NCBI GenBank assembly: GCA_964487565.1
Contig: CAZARN010000002.1
Coordinates: forward strand, 124,001 to 188,000
Length of the DNA stretch: 64,000 bases
Direction: 5' to 3'
From: Phil1 sp964487565
GTDB taxonomy: Bacteria; Bacillota; Clostridia; Christensenellales; CAG-138
Positions 43,219 through 51,541 of the stretch are shown piece by piece. Position 1 is the first letter of the stretch, and each line of letters begins with the position of its first letter. The position numbers and the translations under genes are program-made. The notes beneath the pieces are model-generated. The model had not been told where the DNA came from, ran no database searches, and worked only from the letters and a program-made list of their open reading frames with translations.

Positions 43219-44129
43219 GGATCGCGCTCATAACCGTTCCAAAGCGGTATAAGCTCGATATCTATTCCCTCAAAGCGTCCCTCAAGTTCGCCGTGGAGCC
43301 TTGCATAAAGCGCGCGCAGGCTTTTTGTCGCAAGCGCGCCACCTTCATATGAAAACGTCACACCCAGCCACAGCTTGCGCCCGGTTTGCGTAACATCCGT
43401 GAAAACATGCGTGAAGCCCGCCTCGCGGAGGACGCCGGCCACTTTTTCATCGATAAATTCGCGTTTTTCATCCTTGGGCGGAAAAAGCAGCAGGCTTTTG
43501 AACGCGCCGGCGATCATCTTTGCGGGGCGCGGGATGATGCACAGCGAAAGCACGATCGCGACGACCTGATCGAGATAACGCGAAAGCGGCGCGAGACTTG
43601 TGTTTGCAATGACAGGCGGTATCATAAACGCCGCGCCGAGCGCAAAGCTTATGATAAAGTCTATCTTCCATGAATACATTTCCGCTTTGACTGTCGGCGA
43701 ATACAGCTTTTTGTTGAAACGGCTCATCGATATATACACGCCGAGGCTCAGCACGCCAAGCGCCACCTCATACACGGATACCGTCACCGAATCTATATCG
43801 CGCCCGCCCGACAGCATGACGCCTATGTTTGACACGATAAGGCTCACCGCGACCGCAAAAAGCATGAATCCCTTTATGATGATGAAAAGGCTTTCCACCT
43901 GGAAGTAGCCGTAAGGACGTTTTTCCGTGATCGGCTTATAGAGAAGCGGCGTCATCACAAGGGATACGGCCACCACCGCAAGCTCGACGGTATCGACCGC
44001 CGCGTCCATAAGCACAGCCTGAGAGAGGGTAACGATGCTCATCACGATCTCGATGAGCGCGAACGCAACATTGGCCCACAGGGATATCCTGAGGACGGTG
44101 CGTTCCTTTTTTTCCATTGCGGAGATCAT
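43212..44129 (-). CDS. Cation diffusion facilitator family transporter
   Basis: 305 residues, six membrane helices and a C-terminal cytoplasmic domain. Helix II carries LMDAAVDTVEL and the next loop KRPYGYFQVESL, positions where CDF exporters hold HxxxD-type metal ligands. The second helix set has WKIDFIISF. Metal-ligand residues are partly changed from the usual ones, so metal selectivity is uncertain. It probably exports divalent metal ions (Zn, Fe or Mn). The 5' leader of about 60 nt holds two hairpins. Confidence 0.82.
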   Translation of the reverse strand: MISAMEKKERTVLRISLWANVAFALIEIVMSIVTLSQAVLMDAAVDTVELAVVAVSLVMTPLLYKPITEKRPYGYFQVESLFIIIKGFMLFAVAVSLIVSNIGVMLSGGRDIDSVTVSVYEVALGVLSLGVYISMSRFNKKLYSPTVKAEMYSWKIDFIISFALGAAFMIPPVIANTSLAPLSRYLDQVVAIVLSLCIIPRPAKMIAGAFKSLLLFPPKDEKREFIDEKVAGVLREAGFTHVFTDVTQTGRKLWLGVTFSYEGGALATKSLRALYARLHGELEGRFEGIDIELIPLWNGYERDPH

Positions 44130-44188
44130 ATAACCTGCTTTGCAATGCCGTTATACGGCAGTTTTGCGCCGTTCCCGGCGCTTTTTCC

Positions 44189-44217
44189 ATTATACCGCAC
44201 AACGCGCGGCCGGGCAA
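44189..44217 (-). promoter_or_regulatory. Promoter of the CDF gene
   Basis: On minus: TTGCCC (44217-44212), 17 bp, TATAAT (44194-44189). Confidence 0.7.
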
Positions 44218-44230
44218 GGGCGGCGCCCAC

Positions 44231-44259
44231 TTGTAATCCGTCCGCTGCTCTGTTATCAT
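44231..44259 (+). promoter_or_regulatory. Promoter of the UvrD/PcrA gene
   Basis: TTGTAA (44231-44236), 17 bp, TATCAT (44254-44259). Confidence 0.6.
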
Positions 44260-44284
44260 AAAAGCGGCGCATCAAAGGAGCGAT

Positions 44285-46438
44285 ATGGATATCCTTGAAG
44301 GACTCAATCCGGAACAGCTTGACGCTGTGACCTCCACCGAAGGCTTCGTCCGCGTTATCGCGGGCGCAGGCTCCGGCAAGACGCGCGCGCTTTCACATCG
44401 CTTCGCATATCTCGTCAACGAGATCGGCATAATGCCCGGCAATATACTCTGCGTCACCTTCACCAACAAAAGCGCGAACGAAATGAAGCAGCGCATACGC
44501 CGTCTCACCGGCGACAACGACACCGGCTATATCGACACGTTCCACAGCTTCTGCGTGAGCGTCCTCCAGGAGGATTCAAACGCCGTGGCTTATCCCAAAA
44601 GCTTCCTCGTGCTTGACAATTCCGATATTGACGCGATGCTCGGCATCATATATGAGGAGCGCGGGCTTACCCTTCGCCACATGACATTTTCCGCCGCGCG
44701 CGACATGATCGAAATACGCAAATGCGTGAAAGAAACCGGTTATTATAAATACATGATCGCCATGAGCCCCGATGAGCTCAGGCGCAAATACGACGATGCC
44801 GTCTCAGCCGACGACATCATATTCTACGGTTATCTTTATCAGGAGAAAAAATGCTTCGGCCTCGACTATAACGATCTTATCAATTTCACGATGTACATCT
44901 TCCGCGAGAACGACGATATCCGCCTCAAATGGCAGCAACGGCTTGAGTACATCATGATCGACGAATTTCAGGATATCGATCAGCTCCAATACGATCTCAT
45001 GAAGGTGCTCTGCGGTTTTCACGGCAACCTGTTCATCGTCGGCGATCCGGATCAGACGATCTATACATGGCGCGGCGCGGACGTGCGATACCTGCTCAAT
45101 TTCGATCGCGAATTTCCGAACGTGAAAACGATCATGATGATGCGAAACTACCGCTCTGTGCCCGAGATCACGTCCGTGGCAAATTCGCTCATATCAAAAA
45201 ACAGGCAGCGCATGGAAAAAGAGCTCATTCCGACGCTCGCATCCGGGCGGATCGCCGTTTACCATCATGCGAACACCGGCGCGGAAGAGGCGAAATGGCT
45301 CGCTTGCACGATAAAAGCGCTCGCATCCGGCGGCGTGCCGTTTTCGGACATAACGCTGCTCTATCGCGCGCATTATGTCACGCGCACCGTGGAGGAGGTA
45401 TTTCTTCTCGAAGAGGTGCCATACAGAATATACAGCGGCGTGCAGTTCTTTGACAGGGCGGAAATAAAGGACGCGCTCTCCTATCTTCGTCTCATCGCCT
45501 TCAGGGACGACCTGTCCTTCATGCGCGTCGTCAACAACCCGAAGCGCAACATAGGCGAGCGCAGGATGCGCTTTTTGCAGCAATATGCCGCCGAGAACGC
45601 CTGCTCGCTTTACGCGGCGCTCACGCGCACGGCGGATGAGGATATTTTCAAAAACACGAAAGCCCGGCGCTTCATCGAGCTTATCGAACGCTTTTCGGCG
45701 TCATACCGCAGCATGCCCGCGTCGGAGCTTATTTCGGCCGTGCTCGACAAATCCGGTTACGAGCAGGCGCTCCGCACGGAGGGCGCGCAGGACAGGCTCG
45801 ATAACCTCGCGGAGCTCAGGCAGGCGATGTACGAATACGAAACCACCTGCGGTGAGGAAACGACGCTTGAAAGCTATCTTTCCCATGTGGCGCTGATGAG
45901 CAATATGGACGGCGCAAACGGCGGCGGTGACCGCGTCAGGCTGATGACCGTGCACAGCGCAAAGGGGCTTGAGTTCCCCTATGTGTTCCTCATTGCGATG
46001 GAGGAAGGCGTTTTCCCATCGCGCAAGGTATCCACGCTCGAAGGCATGGAGGAGGAGCGCAGGCTCGCCTTCGTCGCCGTTACGCGCGCGCAGAAGCAGC
46101 TTTTCATCTCCGATTCCCAGGGCAAAAATCTCGACGGGTCGTTCCGTTATCCGTCGCGCTTCATATTCGATATCGACAAATCCCTCCTGCATTACGATGT
46201 CGAATTGCCCGAAAGCCTCGTGCGCGAGGCGCACATCGCAGCCGGCCGCACGGACAGCGTCATCGGCGACGCCCGCGAAGGCTTTCCCTTCGCCCCAGGT
46301 GACGCCGTGATCCATCCCGTGATGGGGCGAGGGCGCGTCACGGCGATCGACGAGATCAACCTCGCTTATGTGATAAAGTTCGACGCGATCCCCACCCCGC
46401 GCAAAATAAGCGTGCGCGCGAAGCTTGAGCGCGGCTGA
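44285..46438 (+). CDS. pcrA: UvrD/PcrA-type superfamily 1 DNA helicase
   Basis: 717 residues. Walker A GAGSGKT (27-33), motif Ia TFTNKSANEMKQRI, motif II DEFQDID, motif III GDPDQTIYTWRGAD, motif IV MMRNYRSVPEI, motif V VRLMTVHSAKGLEFPYVFL and motif VI EERRLAFVAVTRA. 3'-5' helicase for repair and replication restart. The C-terminal tail (GDAVIHPVMGRGRVTAID) is the usual PcrA/UvrD SH3-like end. AAAGGAG before the ATG. Monocistronic, at the normal PcrA length. Confidence 0.94.
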   Translation: MDILEGLNPEQLDAVTSTEGFVRVIAGAGSGKTRALSHRFAYLVNEIGIMPGNILCVTFTNKSANEMKQRIRRLTGDNDTGYIDTFHSFCVSVLQEDSNAVAYPKSFLVLDNSDIDAMLGIIYEERGLTLRHMTFSAARDMIEIRKCVKETGYYKYMIAMSPDELRRKYDDAVSADDIIFYGYLYQEKKCFGLDYNDLINFTMYIFRENDDIRLKWQQRLEYIMIDEFQDIDQLQYDLMKVLCGFHGNLFIVGDPDQTIYTWRGADVRYLLNFDREFPNVKTIMMMRNYRSVPEITSVANSLISKNRQRMEKELIPTLASGRIAVYHHANTGAEEAKWLACTIKALASGGVPFSDITLLYRAHYVTRTVEEVFLLEEVPYRIYSGVQFFDRAEIKDALSYLRLIAFRDDLSFMRVVNNPKRNIGERRMRFLQQYAAENACSLYAALTRTADEDIFKNTKARRFIELIERFSASYRSMPASELISAVLDKSGYEQALRTEGAQDRLDNLAELRQAMYEYETTCGEETTLESYLSHVALMSNMDGANGGGDRVRLMTVHSAKGLEFPYVFLIAMEEGVFPSRKVSTLEGMEEERRLAFVAVTRAQKQLFISDSQGKNLDGSFRYPSRFIFDIDKSLLHYDVELPESLVREAHIAAGRTDSVIGDAREGFPFAPGDAVIHPVMGRGRVTAIDEINLAYVIKFDAIPTPRKISVRAKLERG

Positions 46439-46448
46439 ATGACCGATG

Positions 46449-46477
46449 TTGACGCAAACCCGCATATTTGATATGAT
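46449..46477 (+). promoter_or_regulatory. Promoter of the CNNM-like gene
   Basis: TTGACG (46449-46454), 17 bp, TATGAT (46472-46477). Start near 46484. Confidence 0.7.
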
Positions 46478-46512
46478 ACGGCCAAAACAGATTTTTGAAA
46501 GGATGATGATCT

Positions 46513-47841
46513 CTGGAGGACCCTCTGATATGGCAGCTTTTACTGCAGGCGGCGTTGATCGCTTTCAATGCCGTTTTTGCGTGCGCAGAAATCGCAGTCA
46601 TAACGATGAACGACGCGAAGCTTCAGAAGCTCGCGGCCGACGGCGACAGACGCGCCGTCCGCCTTGCGCGGATGACGAGCAAGCCCGCTCAATTTCTTGC
46701 GACGATACAGGTCGCGATAACCCTTTCGGGTTTTCTCGGCAGCGCGTTTGCGGCGGATAATTTTGCCGACAGGATAACCAATGCCGCGCTTGCCGCCGGC
46801 TCCCGCATTGGCGCGGCCACGCTCGATACGCTCTGCGTCATAGCAATAACGCTCATCCTATCATACATAACCCTCGTTTTCGGGGAGCTGGTGCCAAAGC
46901 GCATCGCCATGAAAAAGGCGGAACGGCTCGCCCTTTCCCTCTCCGGCCCCGTATACTTTATATCAAAGCTTTTCGCGCCAATCGTGTGGCTGCTCACCTC
47001 CTCGACAAACGGGATGCTGCGCCTGTTCGGCGTCGATCCCGAGGAAGTCGACGAGGGCGTAAGCGAGGAGGAAATACGCATGATGATCGACGTGGGCAGT
47101 GAAAAGGGCACGATCGATCACGAAGAAAAGCGGATGCTACAGAACGTGTTCGAGTTTGACGATATTTCCGCGGGCGAGCTTGCAACGCATCGCACGGCCG
47201 TCGATATGCTTTGGACGGAAGACGACGACCGCGCATGGGAGAACACGATCATCACAACCCGCCACAGCCGTTATCCCGTGTGCGATGGCAGCAGCGACAA
47301 CATAATCGGCGTGCTTGACGCGAAGGATTATTTCCGTCTCGCGCACAGAACGCGCGAGGCCGTGATGCGCGAGGCTGTGAACGCGCCCTGCTTCGTGCCT
47401 GAATCCGTGAAGGCGGACGTGCTGTTTGCGGACATGAAAAGGCGCAGGGACTATTTCGCCGTGGTGATCGATGAATACGGCGGCGTTGAAGGCATAATCA
47501 CGATGAACGATCTCATCGAGGAGATAGTCGGCGAGCTTGCCGATGAGGACGAGGAGCCCGACTGCACGCTCAGGGATATAGGCGACGGCGTGTGGCGCAT
47601 GAGCGGCTCCGTGCCGCTTGACGTTGTGACGGACACGCTGCACGTTGAGCTTCCCGCCGATGAATTTGAAACGCTCGGCGGGCTTGCGCTCAGCACGCAA
47701 AGCGCCCTCCCTGCGGACGGCACAACGTTTGAGTGCGACACAAGCGGCCTTCACATAAAAGTGACCGAGATTTGCCGTCACCGTATAAAAGAAGCGCTCG
47801 TCAGCGCCGCGCCGGCGGAAACGGTCGAGCGGAAGGAGTGA
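46513..47841 (+). CDS. CNNM/CorC (hemolysin-like) transporter, unusual start
   Basis: About 442 residues if started at CTG 46513. N-terminal CNNM domain with three to four helices (AEIAVITMNDAKL, GSAFAADNF, ITLVFGELVPKRIAMKKAE), two CBS domains (about 190-320) and a C-terminal CorC_HlyC domain (MSGSVPLDVVTDTLHVELP). It probably handles Mg2+ or Co2+. In frame, no ATG, GTG or TTG exists between the stop at 46507 and TTG 46555; TTG would cut into the first helix. The good-looking ATG at 46530 is in another frame. A CTG start, a sequencing frameshift or real disruption are the options. Confidence 0.82.
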   Translation: MEDPLIWQLLLQAALIAFNAVFACAEIAVITMNDAKLQKLAADGDRRAVRLARMTSKPAQFLATIQVAITLSGFLGSAFAADNFADRITNAALAAGSRIGAATLDTLCVIAITLILSYITLVFGELVPKRIAMKKAERLALSLSGPVYFISKLFAPIVWLLTSSTNGMLRLFGVDPEEVDEGVSEEEIRMMIDVGSEKGTIDHEEKRMLQNVFEFDDISAGELATHRTAVDMLWTEDDDRAWENTIITTRHSRYPVCDGSSDNIIGVLDAKDYFRLAHRTREAVMREAVNAPCFVPESVKADVLFADMKRRRDYFAVVIDEYGGVEGIITMNDLIEEIVGELADEDEEPDCTLRDIGDGVWRMSGSVPLDVVTDTLHVELPADEFETLGGLALSTQSALPADGTTFECDTSGLHIKVTEICRHRIKEALVSAAPAETVERKE

Positions 47842-47843
47842 AA

Positions 47844-48422
47844 ATGGAAAGCATACCTCTCATGGACCGGCTTAAAAAATGCCGTGACAAAGGGACGGTC
47901 GTTTCAATATATTCGGACGCCGCCGACCCGGAAAAATTCAGCGTGGGCGTGATACTCGCGGTTTCACCCAAATGGACCGCCGTCGACTGCCTCGGCACGG
48001 AGGGCGAATACACCGGTCTTTCCGCGATACCGACAAAAAGCATATACAGCATAGTTTACGGCGACAGATACACAAAGACCGTCGCCGCCGCATGGGACGG
48101 CCGGCAGGCGGGGCTTTGCGTCACCGGTGCCGTTGAAGCGGACCCCCTTTGCGGCGCCCTCGAATATGCCGCGGAGAACAGGCTCGTTGCAGACATAGAA
48201 TTCGCGCAAAGCGGCTGCTGGGATATGACAGGCTATGTACGCGACATTTCAAACGGCGTCGCGCAGATACAGCCCGTGGATGAAAACGGCGAGACCGACG
48301 GCGAGTGTTTTTGCGATATGTCCGTGATAACATGGGTCGACGTCAGGCCCGGCGGCGACGGCAAAAGCAAGCCCGGCCCCGGCGGGGTCATATTGTTCAA
48401 GAGTCCGGACGGTAACAAATAA
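47844..48422 (+). CDS. Hypothetical cytosolic protein
   Basis: 192 residues, starting at ATG 47844 after GGAAGGAG; the in-frame codon at 47733 lies inside the previous gene. The first part (TVVSIYSDAADPEKFSVGVILAVSPKWTAVDCLG) looks like an Sm- or SH3-like beta barrel, and a similar beta-rich module follows (GYVRDISNGVAQIQPVDENGE). No family recognised. It directly follows the CNNM gene and is probably in the same transcript. Confidence 0.75.
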   Translation: MESIPLMDRLKKCRDKGTVVSIYSDAADPEKFSVGVILAVSPKWTAVDCLGTEGEYTGLSAIPTKSIYSIVYGDRYTKTVAAAWDGRQAGLCVTGAVEADPLCGALEYAAENRLVADIEFAQSGCWDMTGYVRDISNGVAQIQPVDENGETDGECFCDMSVITWVDVRPGGDGKSKPGPGGVILFKSPDGNK

Positions 48423-48465
48423 ACGAAGAATTTACAAATTTGCAGGTGCTTATTCTGCCTGAATG

Positions 48466-48497
48466 TGCGATAATATCCTCCGTCGGTAACGGAGGAT
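48466..48497 (+). promoter_or_regulatory. Extended -10 and perfect palindrome over the ribosome binding site
   Basis: TGCGATAAT (48466-48474) reads as an extended -10. ATCCTCCGT (48475-48483) and ACGGAGGAT (48489-48497) are perfect inverted repeats with a 5-nt loop, and the second arm holds the Shine-Dalgarno of the next gene. Confidence 0.5.
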
Positions 48498-48502
48498 TTA
48501 TT

Positions 48503-49582
48503 ATGCAGCGTTTTTATGTTTCCGCCGCGGCGCTCTTTTTTGCGGCGGCGTTCTTTTTTGCGGGTTGCGCCCCGGCGGCAGTTACCTCGGCCTCGCCTTT
48601 GCCCGGCGATGAACCGCAGTGCGCATCTCCCTCGCCGGAGGCAAGTGCCATCCCGGTATCCCCCGCCGATGCGGAAACCGCCGCGCGCGACGCCTTCGCA
48701 GACGCTTTCACGCTCAATTACGATGAATACGATACATCAAAGGACATTGTTACGATCCCCGAGCTGATCGAAAACCTTTCCATGTTCACGGGAATGGCGG
48801 CCGATTATCTCAGCGCCGTGCGCGCCGCGGCGGACAAGGCGTTCCTTGCCGTTGCGGACGTCGTCGGCATGCCCGCGTTCGAGCTTGATCTTCCCGATGC
48901 GGACTGGCGGCTGATGGTGGCGCTTTGCTGCGAATGCGCCGAGAAACCCGAGGAAAAGCTGCTGCGTTTGAGCGACGTTTCCGTTTCCTATGAAAACGGC
49001 AAGCTGACCCTCGGCGTTTCGCTGCCCGACTTCGAGAAATTTTTCGGCAACGAGACAAGCGACGTGCAGTATGCCGCGCTTTCCATATATGCGTATCTCA
49101 ATGCGGCATATGACGAATACGGCGACTTCCTTGACAACGACGGCACATACGATTTTCCGGAAGGCTATGTCGGCGGCCTTGTGGAACCGCTTGTAAAGCG
49201 CGCCCTGCGCGAAAGCTGGTATAACGACCGCTCCAAAGCCACGCGCCGCCATATGGGCACGGACATCCGCGCGCCGCTTAAAACCGATATACACTCAATG
49301 ACAGCAGGCACAGTCGTCAACAAGGGCTTCGGCGATCTTGCGGGCAATTATGTCACGGTGCTTGACGATTACGGTTTCTATTATACCTATTGCCACATGA
49401 TCGAGCTTTCGACCCATGTTGAGATCGGCGATCAGGTGCAGCCCGGGGATGTCATCGGCAACGTGGGCAGCACCGGCAACAGCGACGCCCCGCATCTGCA
49501 CGTTTCGATAATCACCCCGGAGCATAAATACATCGATCCGTATCCCCTGCTCGTCGAGATCCGCGCGCTCTCAAAAAGCTGA
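48503..49582 (+). CDS. M23-family peptidase lipoprotein
   Basis: 359 residues. Lipobox FAGC (Cys near residue 22) anchors it outside the membrane. The C-terminal 130 residues hold the LytM/M23 zinc site: HxxxD in RRHMGTDI and the HxH in APHLHVSI, with GTVVNKGFGDLAGNYVTVLDDYG between them. The middle is a helical Ala/Asp-rich domain of unknown role. It probably cuts peptidoglycan crosslinks or activates an amidase. ATG at 48503 follows GGAGGA. Confidence 0.9.
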   Translation: MQRFYVSAAALFFAAAFFFAGCAPAAVTSASPLPGDEPQCASPSPEASAIPVSPADAETAARDAFADAFTLNYDEYDTSKDIVTIPELIENLSMFTGMAADYLSAVRAAADKAFLAVADVVGMPAFELDLPDADWRLMVALCCECAEKPEEKLLRLSDVSVSYENGKLTLGVSLPDFEKFFGNETSDVQYAALSIYAYLNAAYDEYGDFLDNDGTYDFPEGYVGGLVEPLVKRALRESWYNDRSKATRRHMGTDIRAPLKTDIHSMTAGTVVNKGFGDLAGNYVTVLDDYGFYYTYCHMIELSTHVEIGDQVQPGDVIGNVGSTGNSDAPHLHVSIITPEHKYIDPYPLLVEIRALSKS

Positions 49583-49611
49583 ATGAACGCGACGGCTGCG
49601 CCGCGATCATG

Positions 49612-49642
49612 AAGCCCGTCCTTATTCGGACGGGCTTTTTTT
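49612..49642 (+). terminator. Terminator of the M23 gene
   Basis: Stem AAGCCCGTCC (49612-49621) with GGACGGGCTT (49628-49637), then T7. Confidence 0.9.
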
Positions 49643-49735
49643 GTCGGCCGATGGGTCGCGCGCGCCGTATTCCCCGTCTTTCAGGCGTCCCGAAAAGATA
49701 TATTATTTCTAAACCAGTTGTTTATCAGTACTATA

Positions 49736-49764
49736 TTGACAAGAAACGCCAAACATGGTTTAAT
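49736..49764 (+). promoter_or_regulatory. Promoter of the XRE-cupin/pot operon
   Basis: TTGACA (49736-49741), 17 bp, TTTAAT (49759-49764). Start near 49771, directly before the palindrome. Confidence 0.8.
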
Positions 49765-49775
49765 AGCTTCCGGTG

Positions 49776-49792
49776 GTTTAGAGATTCTAAAC
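49776..49792. promoter_or_regulatory. Palindromic operator, likely bound by the XRE-cupin regulator
   Basis: GTTTAGAGATTCTAAAC is a perfect 7-bp inverted repeat with a 3-bp centre. A further TCTAAAC half-site is at 49708-49714, upstream of the -35, so the promoter is bracketed. Confidence 0.6.
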
Positions 49793-49824
49793 TCAAGGTT
49801 TATTATTATAAGGAGAGAGGATTG

Positions 49825-50373
49825 GTGGCGTTAATGCAGATCGGCGACCGGATAAAGCGAAGACGGATCCGCCTCGGCCTCACGCAGGAGGAGCTTGCGT
49901 CAAGGACGGAGCTTTCGAAGGGCTTCATCTCGCAGCTCGAGCGCGATCTTACCTCCCCCTCCATCGCGACCCTGACAGATATTCTCGAGGCCCTCGGCAC
50001 GGACCTTGCGGACTTTTTCGCAGAGCCTTCGGAGGAGAAGGTCGTTTTCGGGGCGGAGGATGTGTTTGTCAAAGAGGATGAAGACAACGGGTATTCCGTA
50101 ACGTGGCTCATACCCAACGCGCAGAAAAATTCGCTCGAGCCGATCCTTGTGACCCTTTCCCCCGGCGGCAGAAGCGCCGAGGACGATCCACACGAGGGCG
50201 AAGAATTCGGTTATGTGCTCCAGGGCGGCGTCACGCTGCATCTGGGCGAACGTGACTTCAAGGTACGCCGCGGCTCAAGCTTCTGCTTCAAGCCTTCAAG
50301 CGTTCACTACATAATAAACAACGGCAAATCGGAAGCAAAGGTGCTGTGGGTCGCCACCCCGCCGAGCTTCTGA
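49825..50373 (+). CDS. XRE-family regulator with cupin domain
   Basis: 182 residues from GTG. N-terminal helix-turn-helix (GLTQEELASRTELSKGFISQLERDLTSPSIATL), then a C-terminal cupin (about 115-182: SPGGRSAEDDPHEGEEFGYVLQGGVTLHLG...VHYIINNG) for a small ligand, as in PuuR-type regulators. It is followed 19 bp later by potA, so polyamine-responsive control of potABCD is likely. Start: AAGGAG at 49810-49815 favours GTG 49825 (or TTG 49822) over ATG 49834. Confidence 0.9.
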   Translation: MALMQIGDRIKRRRIRLGLTQEELASRTELSKGFISQLERDLTSPSIATLTDILEALGTDLADFFAEPSEEKVVFGAEDVFVKEDEDNGYSVTWLIPNAQKNSLEPILVTLSPGGRSAEDDPHEGEEFGYVLQGGVTLHLGERDFKVRRGSSFCFKPSSVHYIINNGKSEAKVLWVATPPSF

Positions 50374-50392
50374 TACAAAGCGAGGTAGCAAT

Positions 50393-51541
50393 ATGTCCAA
50401 ACACCTTATCGACCTTATCGACATCCGCAAAACCTATGACGGGGAGGATGCGCTCAAGCGCATCAACCTCTATATAAGGGACGGCGAATTTCTGACGCTG
50501 CTCGGCCCTTCCGGCTGCGGCAAAACGACGACCCTGCGCCTGATCGCGGGCTTCACCATGCCGACCGAAGGTCAGATACTCATCGACGGGAAGGATGTTT
50601 CCACCATCCCGCCATACAAGCGCCGCGTCAACACGGTGTTCCAGAAATACGCCCTGTTCCCGCACCTCAACGTTTATGACAACGTGGCCTTCGGCCTCAA
50701 GATACAGAAGCTGCCCAAGGCGGAAATAGAGACCCGCGTGGGCGAGATGCTTGAAATGGTCAACCTCAAGGGTTACGGCAAACGCTGGATCGATCAGCTT
50801 TCCGGCGGTCAGCAGCAGCGCGTTGCCATCGCGCGCGCGCTCGTCAACCGTCCTCAGGTGCTTTTGCTCGACGAGCCGCTCGGCGCGCTTGATCTCAAGC
50901 TCAGAAAAGGCATGCAGATCGAGCTTAAAAGGATGCAGCAGGCGCTGGGCATAACGTTCATATACGTCACGCACGATCAGGAGGAAGCCCTCACCATGAG
51001 CGATACCATCGTGGTGATGAACGAAGGTGCCATACAGCAGATTGGCACCCCGGCGGATATATACAACGAGCCTAAAAACGTTTTTGTCGCGAAGTTCATC
51101 GGCGAAAGCAACATTCTGCCCGGCATAATGAAAGAGGATCTGCTTGTCAATTTCGACGGGCTGGATTTCGTTTGCGTGGACAGCGGCTTTGCTAAAAACG
51201 AACCCGTGGACGTCGTGCTGCGTCCGGAGGATCTCGATATCGTCGCCCCTGACGACGGGCCGATAAAGGGCGTGATAAAAAGCGTGCTTTTCATGGGCGT
51301 GCATTATGAATTCCGCATAGAGTGCAACGACGTCACCTATACCGTACATTCGACGGATTATGTCGCGCCCGGCACAAGGGTCGCCATCTCCATCGAGCCT
51401 GACGCCATACATATCATGCACAAATCCGTCAACCGCGACGAGCTTGACTTCCAGACTGCGGATGAGCTGATCGAAGCGGAGCTTGAAGCCGAGATGGAGG
51501 CCGAACGCGAGGAGGAAGAGGAGGAAAAGGAGGACGAATGA
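50393..51541 (+). CDS. potA: Spermidine/putrescine ABC transporter ATP-binding protein PotA
   Basis: 382 residues. Walker A GPSGCGKTTT (about 39-48), signature LSGGQQQRVAI, Walker B LLLDEPLGALD, His switch VTHDQ, and C-terminal OB/TOBE domain (VVLRPEDLDIVAPDDG). The final 28 residues are highly Glu-rich, an unusual tail for PotA. Energises polyamine import. Overlaps potB by 4 bp (ATGA). Confidence 0.94.
   Translation: MSKHLIDLIDIRKTYDGEDALKRINLYIRDGEFLTLLGPSGCGKTTTLRLIAGFTMPTEGQILIDGKDVSTIPPYKRRVNTVFQKYALFPHLNVYDNVAFGLKIQKLPKAEIETRVGEMLEMVNLKGYGKRWIDQLSGGQQQRVAIARALVNRPQVLLLDEPLGALDLKLRKGMQIELKRMQQALGITFIYVTHDQEEALTMSDTIVVMNEGAIQQIGTPADIYNEPKNVFVAKFIGESNILPGIMKEDLLVNFDGLDFVCVDSGFAKNEPVDVVLRPEDLDIVAPDDGPIKGVIKSVLFMGVHYEFRIECNDVTYTVHSTDYVAPGTRVAISIEPDAIHIMHKSVNRDELDFQTADELIEAELEAEMEAEREEEEEEKEDE

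Noticed and set aside
46530..46760. ATG with a good ribosome binding site at 46530
   Set aside because: It opens an Arg-rich frame without family features; the CNNM-like protein is in another frame.
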